From the NCBI GenBank assembly GCA_050789255.1, contig JBOZRQ010000007.1, positions 1-64,000 of the forward strand: DNA of 64,000 nt, read 5' to 3'. The translations under genes and the position numbers were made by a program. Below the pieces are notes generated by a model. That model worked only from the letters and a program-made list of their open reading frames with translations, did not search any database and was not told the origin of the DNA. Positions 26,112 through 33,589 of this stretch are shown piece by piece. This DNA comes from JBOZRQ01 sp050789255. GTDB lineage: Bacteria; Bacillota; Sulfobacillia; Symbiobacteriales; Symbiobacteriaceae. The first letter of the stretch is position 1. Every line of letters begins with the position of its first letter.

Positions 26112-27814
26112 AGGCCGGCGCCCCCCTTCATCCATTCACGCAGAATCATGGCGCAGGTCTCGGGATGGCTGTCGATCAGGTCATCGATCACGACCATGAG
26201 CTCCTCGGGAATCGGCTCGCCGCCCAGGATCACCTTGCGGTTCCCCTTGGCCGCCATCACGAACTCCAGCTTCTGCTGGGCGGTCTTCAGATCCAGCGGG
26301 TTCACGTTCACCATCTCCGGTCCGATCTCCGCCGCTGCAGCCGTCACGGCGGCGTCCAGCGCGGCGTTGTCGGTCAGGTCAAGCCCGGGCTGGGCGCCCG
26401 TCTGACCGCTCAGACCAAGGGCCACGTCCAGCGTGGTGCCGGGCGCCGGAGCGGCGGCCAGCCCGCCGATCACCTCCAGCTCCTCCTCGTCCCCCCGGCG
26501 GCGCCGGGTCATCACAAAACCTACCAGGAGAACCGCAGCGGCGGCGCCGAGCCCGATCGCCAGCGACACAGGCTGCAGCGGAGCGGAGGTCTTGGTCTGC
26601 GAGGCCAGGTCCGTGGGGAGCTCTCGGGTAAACTGCATCGCCGTTACGCTAATGGCGCCCACATCGGCGCCGGTGGCGCTGGCCACGGTCTCCCGGACCT
26701 GCTTGATCTGCTCGGCGGTCAGGTCGGGGCGGTTGATCGCCACGCCCACCGAAATGCGCTTGACGGCGCCCGGGCTGACCAAGGTGGTCTCCTTGCGGTT
26801 GCTCACCTCGTAGTCGGTCTTGGTTGAGGTCTTCCAGGTGTCGTCGGTGCCCGCCGGGGTTTGGCCCTGGTAGACCGGCGGCGCCCCTGGGGTGGTGGCG
26901 GTAGTTCCCGCGGCGGAGGTCTGGCCCTTGCTGGACTCCCGCTCCACGGTGGTCGACTTCGGCGCCGACCCGCCCACGGTGGTGGTCTCAATTCTGGATG
27001 CATCCATGTTCAGTTCCAGGCTGACCCGGGCGGTCACGTTGCCCGGGCCGAACATGGTCTCCAGCAGGGTTTGGACACCGTTCTCCATCTTGCGCTGGAG
27101 CTCGTCCTGCCGTAGAGCCTGGTCCGCACTCACGTCCGTGCTCAGCCCGTTTGTGGTGTTGAGCACCCGGCCGGTCTGATCGACCACCGAGACGTTCTCA
27201 GCGGTCAGCCCCTGCACAGAGCTGGCCATGAAGGTGACCACGCCCTGCACCTGGTCGGCGGAAAGCTTCCTGCCCGTCCGGGGCTGCACCAGCACCGAGG
27301 CCTTCACCGGCTGCTGCTGCCGCACGAACACCGACTGCTCGGGGATGGCCAGCTTGACGCTGACGTACTCGATGTCGGCGATGCGCAGCAAGGCCCGCTC
27401 CAGTTCGCCCTGCTGAGCCCGCAGGTAGTTCACTCTGCGGTCGAAGTCGGTGGCGCCGAACTTGGGCTCATCAAAGATCTCGAAGCCTACGCCGGTGCCC
27501 TTGGGCAGTCCGGCCTGGGCCAGGGCCAGTTTTGCCGTATATTGCTCTGCCTTCGGAACGAGAATGGTGTAGCCGTCACCACTGGGCTGATATGGGACCT
27601 TTAGCTCCTGAAGCTTGGTGACAATGGCGGCGGCGTCCTTAGGGTCGGCCTGACTGACCAGCACGACCCAATCGGGCCGGTTCAGGTAGTACACGACCCC
27701 GACCGCCGCGGCCAGGGCCAGCGCCATGCCGACTACTAGCCACCGCTGGACCGGGTTAATCCGTCCCCACGTCACCTTCATCCGTCCGAACAACTCGGAG
27801 GCCTTGCTGGTCAA
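26108..27814 (-). CDS. fliF: MS-ring protein FliF
   Basis: Base of the basal body. 568 residues: a first membrane helix (WLVVGMALALAAAVGVVYYL), ring-building domains (LVPKAEQYTAKLALAQAGLP, FDEPKFGATDFDRRVNYLRA, EGELERALLR-like block), a variable Thr/Ser/Gly loop, a second helix (LAIGLGAAAAVLLVGFVMT) and the FliG-binding C-terminus. Start TTG 27814 after GGGGGG. Confidence 0.95.
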   Translation of the reverse strand: MTSKASELFGRMKVTWGRINPVQRWLVVGMALALAAAVGVVYYLNRPDWVVLVSQADPKDAAAIVTKLQELKVPYQPSGDGYTILVPKAEQYTAKLALAQAGLPKGTGVGFEIFDEPKFGATDFDRRVNYLRAQQGELERALLRIADIEYVSVKLAIPEQSVFVRQQQPVKASVLVQPRTGRKLSADQVQGVVTFMASSVQGLTAENVSVVDQTGRVLNTTNGLSTDVSADQALRQDELQRKMENGVQTLLETMFGPGNVTARVSLELNMDASRIETTTVGGSAPKSTTVERESSKGQTSAAGTTATTPGAPPVYQGQTPAGTDDTWKTSTKTDYEVSNRKETTLVSPGAVKRISVGVAINRPDLTAEQIKQVRETVASATGADVGAISVTAMQFTRELPTDLASQTKTSAPLQPVSLAIGLGAAAAVLLVGFVMTRRRRGDEEELEVIGGLAAAPAPGTTLDVALGLSGQTGAQPGLDLTDNAALDAAVTAAAAEIGPEMVNVNPLDLKTAQQKLEFVMAAKGNRKVILGGEPIPEELMVVIDDLIDSHPETCAMILREWMKGGAGL

Positions 27815-27863
27815 TCGGTTTCCCCCCGCAGGTCAGAGCGCCTTGATGTAGCGGCGGCTTTCT

Positions 27864-28169
27864 TTAAAGCGGCATGCGCATGATCTCTTGATAGGCCTCG
27901 AGCAGCTTATTACGCACCTGTAACGCCAGGTTCAGGCTCAGGTTCGCCCGCTCTGAGGCGATCATCACCTGAGCGACATCGGTAATCTCACCGGTGGCCA
28001 GCTTTACGGCGGCTTCGTTGGCTGCCGCCTGGTCCTGCTCGACCTGGCCGAGCGCTTGCTGGAGCACGTCGGTGAAGCTGGGGCCGTCCGGAGGCGCAGC
28101 GGCAGATTTGGTGGGCTCCGGCTGGAGCAGGTCGGTCTGGAGCAGGGCGCTTAACCGCTGAATGTCCAT
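27864..28169 (-). CDS. fliE: rod-MS ring adapter FliE
   Basis: Joins the MS-ring to the rod and is the first exported protein. 101 residues with the conserved C-terminal half FTDVLQQALGQVEQDQAAAN and ANLSLNLALQVRNKLLEAYQ EIMRMPL. Standard position between flgC and fliF. The 49 bases to fliF hold only its ribosome site. Confidence 0.95.
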   Translation of the reverse strand: MDIQRLSALLQTDLLQPEPTKSAAAPPDGPSFTDVLQQALGQVEQDQAAANEAAVKLATGEITDVAQVMIASERANLSLNLALQVRNKLLEAYQEIMRMPL

Positions 28170-28187
28170 GGTGTCAGGCTCAGCTCC

Positions 28188-28631
28188 TTATCTGCCGATA
28201 TCGAGGGCCCGAAGCGCCATCGCCTTGGCGGCGTTGAACGCCGTCACGTTCGCCTCATAGATCCGGGTCGAGACCATCATGTCGGTGATCTCGGTGAGCA
28301 GGTCCACGTTGGGCAGCCGCACCATGCCATTCTGATCGGCGTCGGGGTGGGTCGGGTCGTACTTGAGCTTGAACTCCGACTGATCCTCGGCGATCTGAGT
28401 GACCCGAACGCCCGCGCCGGACTCGGGGCCGGGCTTGCCGGACTCCCTGGCCAACACATCGGCGAAGGTCTCACGGCGCTCTGCTTGTACGGCGTAACGG
28501 CGCCGATAGGGCTCACCGTTGGCGCCACGAGTGGTGTTGATGTTGGCCAGGTTGTTGGCGATCAGGTCCATGCGCAGCCGTTCGGCCGTCAGGGCGGAGG
28601 CGCTCGCCTCCATGGCCCGGAAAATTCTCAT
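28188..28631 (-). CDS. flgC: proximal rod protein FlgC
   Basis: Rod subunit of 147 residues, with the rod motif LRMDLIANNLANINTTRGAN and the C-terminal DLLTEITDMMVSTRIYEANV TAFNAAKAMALRALDIGR. It follows flgB by 4 bases. Confidence 0.95.
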   Translation of the reverse strand: MRIFRAMEASASALTAERLRMDLIANNLANINTTRGANGEPYRRRYAVQAERRETFADVLARESGKPGPESGAGVRVTQIAEDQSEFKLKYDPTHPDADQNGMVRLPNVDLLTEITDMMVSTRIYEANVTAFNAAKAMALRALDIGR

Positions 28632-28635
28632 TTAC

Positions 28636-28995
28636 TTAGCGCCTCCCATCAGTAATCACCATACGGAGCCGGGAGAAGTGGTCGGACAGCTGTCGGGTCA
28701 GCGTTGAGTACCAGATCTGATTTTCTGCCAGTTGCGCCATTTCGAGTTCGATGTCGACGTTGTTGCCATCCGGGCGCCCGATGGAGTGCGTCTCCTCCAC
28801 TACCGCGGGCTGCACGCCGTCCAGGTCTTGGTTGGCTGACACCGCTTGGGCCAGGCGCTCTTCAAACTCGACCCGGGCCCGCTTGAAGCCCGGGGTGTTC
28901 ACGTTGGCAATGTTATGGGACAACACTCGCTGCCGGAGGGAGGAGGCGTCCAGGGTACGCTCCAGCAGGCGTGCGGTCAGGTCGTTGGCGATCAT
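28636..28995 (-). CDS. flgB: proximal rod protein FlgB
   Basis: Rod subunit of 119 residues and first gene of the 19-kb structural operon. Conserved motifs: LRQRVLSHNIANVNTPGFKR and NVDIELEMAQLAENQIWYST LTRQL. GGGAGGTGA lies 7 bases before the ATG, and a sigma-54 promoter match lies at 29022-29037. Confidence 0.95.
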   Translation of the reverse strand: MIANDLTARLLERTLDASSLRQRVLSHNIANVNTPGFKRARVEFEERLAQAVSANQDLDGVQPAVVEETHSIGRPDGNNVDIELEMAQLAENQIWYSTLTRQLSDHFSRLRMVITDGRR

Positions 28996-29021
28996 TTCGA
29001 GTCACCTCCCTTACAGATCCA

Positions 29022-29037
29022 TGCAAACCACATGCCA
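29022..29037 (-). promoter_or_regulatory. sigma-54 promoter for the flgB operon
   Basis: The - strand reads TGGCATGTGGTTTGCA, with exactly ten bases between the -24 GG and -12 GC and good TGGCA and TTGCA blocks. The start site would be near 29011, 16 bases before the flgB ATG. It lies in the only gap (54 bases) between the FlgF/G gene and flgB. Confidence 0.85.
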
Positions 29038-29049
29038 AACCCTTGACCT

Positions 29050-29733
29050 TTACACCTTTCCAATTTCGGAAACCGCCCTTGACAGAGTCTGGTCCTGCAT
29101 CTGCAGGGCTCTCTGGTTCACCTGGAAGGAGCGGAGGGCGGTGATCAGGTCGGTCATCTCCTGCGCCATGTCCACGTTGGAGCGTTCCTGGGTGCGAATC
29201 GCCAGCGGCGTGCCGACGCCGCCCCGAATGTCCAGCTTGCCGGCGGCGGCGCCGTCGACCAGCACCGTGCCATCCGGCTCTATGCTCAGGGTCTGGCCAG
29301 GGCCGCCTACGGGGGCGCCGCCCACCAGCACCGGGTAGCCCTCGGCGGTCACCAGGCGCCCGGCCCCGTCCTGGGCGAAGGCGCCGTTACGGGTGTAGCC
29401 GATCCCCTGCGGCCCAAGGAAGGTGAACTCACCGGGTCCTAGCAGGGCGACGTCCAGGGGGTTGTCGGTCTGCTCGAGGGCGCCCTGCATGAAGTCCTGC
29501 ACAACGGCTTCCAGCGCCGCTCCATTTCCCAGCTTGCCTATCTCGGGGGCTTCGCCCTCCTTGGCGACGGCGTCGCCCAGGCGCTGCAGGATCATCTGGG
29601 AGAACTCGGCGCCCACCGCCACCGACCGCTTGAAGCCGCCAGTGTTGACGTTGGCCACGTTGTTGGCAATCACATCGGTTCGGATCTGTTCGAAGGCCAT
29701 GCCTGTGCGCGAGGCCCCAATGCCACGAATCAC
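29050..29733 (-). CDS. flagellar rod protein, FlgF/FlgG family
   Basis: Distal or middle rod protein of 227 residues. N-terminal motif EQIRTDVIANNVANVNTGGF KRS and C-terminal motif NVDMAQEMTDLITALRSFQV NQRALQMQDQTLSRAVSEI are complete. Bacillus has two such genes (flhO, flhP); only one is in this window, so I do not choose between FlgF and FlgG. It lies 8 bases after cheX and upstream of the flgB promoter. Confidence 0.9.
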   Translation of the reverse strand: MIRGIGASRTGMAFEQIRTDVIANNVANVNTGGFKRSVAVGAEFSQMILQRLGDAVAKEGEAPEIGKLGNGAALEAVVQDFMQGALEQTDNPLDVALLGPGEFTFLGPQGIGYTRNGAFAQDGAGRLVTAEGYPVLVGGAPVGGPGQTLSIEPDGTVLVDGAAAGKLDIRGGVGTPLAIRTQERSNVDMAQEMTDLITALRSFQVNQRALQMQDQTLSRAVSEIGKV

Positions 29734-29740
29734 GGGCGCT

Positions 29741-30229
29741 TCACCCCTTGTTCGCAGAATGCTGGTCCATGCTTGTCAGGGCCAGGAAGATCCGCAGCTC
29801 ACCCCACTCGGTCAGAATGGGTACGGCCACCATAGGCATCGGCAGGGGGGTCAGGCGCACGCCTGTGCCTTTGACAATCGCCGGTGGCGAGATTCGGCAT
29901 GGATAACCCGCCTGCTCCAGAAGGGCTGCGGCCAGGCCGGTCATCACGTTGCCTAGCTCACCCAGGGCGCTCTCCGCCATCGGATCGGTAATGGGGATCT
30001 CCTGTCCGGCCATCGCTTTAATGGCGCCCTTGGCGAGGGACAGGTCCATCCCGTAGGTCACGAGCCCCTGGACCGACCCGCTGACGCCTACCACGACATT
30101 CACTGCATGCAGCGTAGCGTGGCCACGGATCAGGTCGGGTTTGCCCGGCGACATTGTCTTCAGCCCCGCCTCGGAACTCAGGACGTTTAGCCCGGCAAAT
30201 ACGAACGGGTTAAGAAACTCGACCTTCAT
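29741..30229 (-). CDS. cheX: CheX-like CheY phosphatase
   Basis: Member of the CheC/CheX/FliY phosphatase family, which removes phosphate from CheY. About 162 residues. The catalytic-type helix SALGELGNVMTGLAAALLEQ carries the Glu and Asn expected for CheX, and only one such helix is present. The ATG at 30229 is preferred because GGAG lies 8 bases upstream; an in-frame GTG at 30238 overlaps that region. No other chemotaxis gene (cheA, cheW, cheY, receptors) is in the window. Confidence 0.82.
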   Translation of the reverse strand: MKVEFLNPFVFAGLNVLSSEAGLKTMSPGKPDLIRGHATLHAVNVVVGVSGSVQGLVTYGMDLSLAKGAIKAMAGQEIPITDPMAESALGELGNVMTGLAAALLEQAGYPCRISPPAIVKGTGVRLTPLPMPMVAVPILTEWGELRIFLALTSMDQHSANKG

Positions 30230-30252
30230 GGCGCTCACTCCGAGGTGTCAGG

Positions 30253-30290
30253 TGTCTTAGACATGTCTAGACATTAGACAGCGGTGTCTA
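30253..30290. repeat. cluster of TGTCT/AGACA palindromes
   Basis: Three adjacent inverted repeats: TGTCTTAGACA (30253-30263), TGTCTAGACA (30264-30273) and TAGACA-GCGG-TGTCTA (30275-30290, reaching into the activator gene's stop codon). They fill the gap between the activator gene and cheX. A weak terminator is possible, but back-to-back symmetric sites look more like an operator array. Confidence 0.65.
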
Positions 30291-32051
30291 GCCCAACCCA
30301 TACACTTTTAGCTTCACATACAAGCCGGCCCGGCTGATGCCCAGCAATCGGGCAGCCTTCGCCTTATTGCCGCCGGCCTCCACCAATGCGTGCTCAATCG
30401 CATCTCGCTCGTTGCTCTCAAGCGGAACTAGCTTCAGCGGGGCTGGAGCGTTGCGCTGCACCGGATGGTGCAGCTCGGCGGGCAGATTCTCTGGGGAGAT
30501 GATCGTCCCGGGCGTAAAGACAAAGGCTTGCTCCACCACGTTGCGCAGCTCCCGGACGTTCCCCGGCCACCCATACGCCCGGAGCAACTCCAGGCTCTCC
30601 GGCGTGAACTGCTTGGGGGCCAGTCCGTAACGGTGGCACAACTCCGCCAGAAAGGTGGCGGCAAGGGGAACGATGTCTTCCGGGCGCTCCCTGAGGGGCG
30701 GAATCGGAATGGTGACCACGTTCAGGCGGAAGTACAGGTCGCTTCGGAACGAGCCGAGCCGGACCATTTCAGCCAGGTCCCGGTGGGTGGCGGCGACCAA
30801 CCGGACATCTACAGGGACGGGGCCTTGACCGCCTACCGGGTCGATTTCACCTTCCTGCAAAACTCGCAGCAGCTTGCCCTGCAGGGTGAGCGGCAGATCG
30901 CCGATCTCATCGAGGAAGAGCGTGCCGCCGGTCGCCTGCAGAAACTTCCCTCGATGCCCGTCACGCTTGGCGCCGGTGAAGGCGCCGCCCGAGTAGCCGA
31001 ACAGCTCGGACTCCAGGAGCGCCTCAGGAATGGCGGCCGCGTTGACCGCCACAAAGGCCCCGCTCCGGCGGGCGCTCAGGTTGTGCAGGGCGTGGGCAAA
31101 CAGCTCCTTGCCTACGCCGGTCTCGCCGGAAAGCAGTACGGTCGAGTCCATGCGGGCGACCTGCTGCAACGCAGTTCGTGCCCGGTGGATCGACGGTGAG
31201 AACCCAATAATGTCCTCGGGGCCGTATCGGAGGCCGTTCTGGTGGCGCCCGCCCGCATGCCTTGGCTCCGGCGCTGCGGGACCGCGTGGAGCCTGGGCTC
31301 GATAACGCAGCTTTTCCAGGGCGATCAGCACGGCCTCAGGGGCCAGGGGGGCGATCAACAAATCGGCGGCGCCCAGGCTCAGCACCCGTTGCACAAAGGC
31401 CGGAGACGAGTTATTCGCAAGAACGATCACGGGAGTTCCCGCGAGCGTCGCCCGGCCCTGCTCAATGATCCGGCGTGCCGTACCGCCGCTGAGCATCCAG
31501 TGGCTCACCACGGCGTCGAAACGGCGGGAGTCGAGCAGGTGGACCGCCTCTTCCAAGGTCTCGGCCTCACTCACCTTGGCGCCGGCCTCCCGCAGGACCG
31601 TGGCCATGCGAATGCGGCTCTCGCCCCGGGAGTCGGCCAGCAGGACCACGGGCGCCCCCACGTTGTCCGGGAAGAAGCCCGGGCGCCGCCACTCAGCCAG
31701 CGCCGCCTCGACTTGGCCCGACAGCCGGCCCACCTGAAGCGGTTTGGTCAACGCCAGGGCGACCAGGTGCTGGAACGGCGCCAGTTCCGGGTCCCGGGTC
31801 CGGCTGCCCGTCACCACCACAGGCGGCACATCCCCGGGATACCCGTTGAGGAAATCCAGCAGGTAGATCGCCTCACCCCCGGGGAGCGCCAGGTCAAGCA
31901 CAATCACATCAGGAGCGGTTCGTTCAAGCACCGAGCAGGCGTCCGTGAACCCTCGTACCAGCTGTACACTGTAGGCCCGCTGCAGCCCCGACCTCAGGTC
32001 ATCGGCTGTGCGGTGATCGTTCGCCACGATCAGAACTTGCTTGAAGGACAG
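30288..32051 (-). CDS. sigma-54-dependent activator with two receiver domains
   Basis: NtrC-family enhancer-binding protein, probably the flagellar master activator. About 587 residues. Receiver 1 (about 5-118) keeps the phospho-accepting Asp (VIVLDLALP) and the LTKP lysine. Receiver 2 (about 133-245) is degenerate: the Asp position reads AVVSHWML. The AAA+ domain has Walker A GETGVGKE, the sigma-54 contact loop GAFTGA and LFLDEIGDLPLTLQGKLLRV. A Fis-type helix-turn-helix ends the protein (NKAKAARLLGISRAGLYVKL). No AUG exists upstream of the first domain. CTG 32051 sits 7 bases after AGAGGTG and restores the first beta strand (KQVLIVANDH). GTG 32027 would cut that strand off. It lies directly downstream of fliM. 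Confidence 0.9.
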   Translation of the reverse strand: MSFKQVLIVANDHRTADDLRSGLQRAYSVQLVRGFTDACSVLERTAPDVIVLDLALPGGEAIYLLDFLNGYPGDVPPVVVTGSRTRDPELAPFQHLVALALTKPLQVGRLSGQVEAALAEWRRPGFFPDNVGAPVVLLADSRGESRIRMATVLREAGAKVSEAETLEEAVHLLDSRRFDAVVSHWMLSGGTARRIIEQGRATLAGTPVIVLANNSSPAFVQRVLSLGAADLLIAPLAPEAVLIALEKLRYRAQAPRGPAAPEPRHAGGRHQNGLRYGPEDIIGFSPSIHRARTALQQVARMDSTVLLSGETGVGKELFAHALHNLSARRSGAFVAVNAAAIPEALLESELFGYSGGAFTGAKRDGHRGKFLQATGGTLFLDEIGDLPLTLQGKLLRVLQEGEIDPVGGQGPVPVDVRLVAATHRDLAEMVRLGSFRSDLYFRLNVVTIPIPPLRERPEDIVPLAATFLAELCHRYGLAPKQFTPESLELLRAYGWPGNVRELRNVVEQAFVFTPGTIISPENLPAELHHPVQRNAPAPLKLVPLESNERDAIEHALVEAGGNKAKAARLLGISRAGLYVKLKVYGLG

Positions 32052-32088
32052 GGGTGTTCACCTCTACTCATAGATCCACAGCGACAAG

Positions 32089-33054
32089 CTACAGCCCGGC
32101 CCGGCGGAGGATCTGCACAGCCACCCGGTCACCCCGGACGCCCGGCCGTCCGAAGAAGGTGATCCGATCCCCCACGTAGACCGGCAGCTCACTGTTGAGC
32201 GTAGTGCCCAGCGGAATCACGTCCCCCACCTTGAGGCTGGAGAACTCGCCAACCGTCATGCGGGTCTGGCCGAGCAGCACCCGAATGGCCATGCCCGCCT
32301 CCTGGACCTGCTGCTTCAGGAGGTCCAGCTCGCCCTCCTCGGGCGTGCGCTCGGTGGCCAGCCAGGAGTGCGGCGACAGCCGGGAGAGAACGGGCTCCAC
32401 GGTAGAGTAGGGGAATGCCAGCGTCAAATGGCCCATATGCTCGCCGATCTGAATCCCAACGGTAATGGCGGCCAGCACTTCCGAAGGGGCGTTGTTCTGC
32501 AGGAACATGGGGTTGGTCTCCAGGCTCTCCAGGGTCGGTTTGATCGCCGCCACGTTCCGCCAGGACTCCTGCAGGGGGGTGAACATGTCGTTCAGCGTCC
32601 GGCGCACCACCCCGAGCTCAATCTCCGATAGCGCCCGCTGTGGCTGCAAATCGCCGCCGCTGCCCCCAAAAACCTTGTCCACGATGGCGTATCCAATGTT
32701 CTGGCTGAGTTCCAGCATGCAGGTGCCCGGCAGCGGGCGAATGCTGAAGGTAGCCACGATGCCAGGGTTCGGCAGAAGCTGCATGAACTCGGCCGCCGGG
32801 TACTGATTGGTGCTTCGCACCATCACCTGCACCCGGGTGCGCAGACCGGCCGAGAAGAAGGTCTGGAGCAGCCGGGAGAAATTCTCGTGAATCATCAGCA
32901 GCGTGCGCAGCAGGTCCTTGTTGAACTTGCCGGGGCGCCGAAAGTCGTAGGTCCGCACGGCGCTGTCCCTGGTCTGGAACAGGTCGTCGCCGTTCGCAGG
33001 GAGCAAAGACCGCATCAACGCATCGATTTCGGACTGACTGAGCGGGCTCTCCAT
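32089..33054 (-). CDS. fliM: flagellar motor switch protein FliM
   Basis: C-ring protein that receives CheY-P. 321 residues: N-terminal CheY-binding peptide LSQSEIDALMRSLL, the CheC-like middle domain (FLQTFFSAGLRTRVQVMVRS-type region, MLELSQNIGYAIVDKVFGGS) and the C-terminal SpoA domain (RVLLGQTRMTVGEFSSLKVG DVIPLGTTLNSELPVYVG). It is unusual in being away from fliN and heading its own operon with the activator gene. Confidence 0.95.
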   Translation of the reverse strand: MESPLSQSEIDALMRSLLPANGDDLFQTRDSAVRTYDFRRPGKFNKDLLRTLLMIHENFSRLLQTFFSAGLRTRVQVMVRSTNQYPAAEFMQLLPNPGIVATFSIRPLPGTCMLELSQNIGYAIVDKVFGGSGGDLQPQRALSEIELGVVRRTLNDMFTPLQESWRNVAAIKPTLESLETNPMFLQNNAPSEVLAAITVGIQIGEHMGHLTLAFPYSTVEPVLSRLSPHSWLATERTPEEGELDLLKQQVQEAGMAIRVLLGQTRMTVGEFSSLKVGDVIPLGTTLNSELPVYVGDRITFFGRPGVRGDRVAVQILRRAGL

Positions 33055-33106
33055 GCAAGTCTCCCCTCCAGGCGATGCTCTGAATGTCTAAACGGAAACG
33101 AATCCC

Positions 33107-33116
33107 TGTCTAGACA
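33107..33116. promoter_or_regulatory. TGTCTAGACA palindrome in the fliM leader
   Basis: The same perfect 10-base palindrome as at 30264-30273. Its TAGACATTC half (33111-33119) is also the inverse of GAATGTCTA at 33082-33090. It lies about 14-23 bases downstream of the predicted fliM start site (near 33130), in the untranslated leader. Candidate regulator-binding site. Confidence 0.55.
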
Positions 33117-33140
33117 TTCGTGTACAGAACACCCTTACTA

Positions 33141-33156
33141 AGCAAGGAACATGCCA
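33141..33156 (-). promoter_or_regulatory. sigma-54 promoter for fliM-activator operon
   Basis: The - strand reads TGGCATGTTCCTTGCT: GG-N10-GC spacing exact, TGGCA and TTGC blocks intact. The start site would be near 33130, giving a 75-base leader that contains the TGTCTAGACA palindrome. Confidence 0.85.
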
Positions 33157-33181
33157 GCGTTACCACTGGCATGCTCCTTGC
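33142..33181. repeat. inverted repeat made of two back-to-back sigma-54 promoters
   Basis: Sixteen-base arms (33142-33157 and 33166-33181) around an 8-base centre are mirror images with one mismatch (A/G at the seventh inner position). Each arm is a full -12/-24 element. As RNA it could fold like a terminator, but no T-run follows, and the exact promoter spacing in both arms argues for paired promoters. Confidence 0.8.
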
Positions 33182-33182
33182 A
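33167..33182 (+). promoter_or_regulatory. divergent sigma-54 promoter for the small gene at 33235
   Basis: Reads TGGCATGCTCCTTGCA on the + strand with exact GG-N10-GC spacing. The start site would be near 33193, 42 bases before the ATG at 33235. Confidence 0.8.
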
Positions 33183-33234
33183 ATTCCCTATGGATGCACA
33201 AAAACGAACCCCGCCCAGGCGAAAGGGGAACAAC

Positions 33235-33543
33235 ATGGTGTCGTGGCTCTTTGGGAGACGCAAACGGGAGCCTTCTAAACCGCTTGCCCACTGTGCGGAA
33301 CGGTCCCCGGGCAGCCTGCGCCTCGAACCGGAGGGACTCACCGTGCCGATACTGGTGCTCCAGGCCGACGGGCAAGGCGTCATCGCGGAAACGCGCCAGA
33401 CGGGCCGGCCCGGCCAAACCGTCATTGGAGAGTACCGCATCGGCGAGGTGGCCTTTGCGTTCCGCGGCACGGTGGCTGAGGTCCTGGCCCTCCGGGACGG
33501 CGTCTACCACTGGAAGATCCGATTCGTGCTAGCCAGCCTGTAG
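33235..33543 (+). CDS. small protein of unknown function, sigma-54 promoter
   Basis: I do not recognise this 102-residue protein. It starts at ATG 33235 behind AAAGGGG; earlier in-frame starts overlap the promoter. It opens with a basic patch (VSWLFGRRKREPSKP), followed by a region predicted to be mostly beta strand (VPILVLQADGQGVIAETRQ, TVIGEYRIGEVAFAFRGTVA, GVYHWKIRFVLASL). Such a beta-barrel outline could be PilZ-like, but the usual RxxxR and (D/N)xSxxG c-di-GMP motifs are not evident. There is no signal peptide or membrane segment. Divergence from fliM with a mirror-image promoter suggests it belongs to the flagellar regulon. Confidence 0.7.
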   Translation: MVSWLFGRRKREPSKPLAHCAERSPGSLRLEPEGLTVPILVLQADGQGVIAETRQTGRPGQTVIGEYRIGEVAFAFRGTVAEVLALRDGVYHWKIRFVLASL

Positions 33544-33550
33544 GAAATCG

Positions 33551-33584
33551 CAGGGCCGCCGTGTCGATGGACACGGCGGCCCTG
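33551..33584. terminator. strong bidirectional terminator
   Basis: A perfect 15-bp stem (CAGGGCCGCCGTGTC at 33551-33565 with its complement at 33570-33584) and a GATG loop. It separates the convergent small gene and the fumarase operon end. Confidence 0.85.
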
Positions 33585-33589
33585 CTCAG

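Noticed and set aside
33142..33181. Rho-independent terminator between fliM and the small gene
   Set aside because: The two genes diverge from this point, so a terminator makes no sense, and both arms have exact sigma-54 promoter spacing with no T-run.
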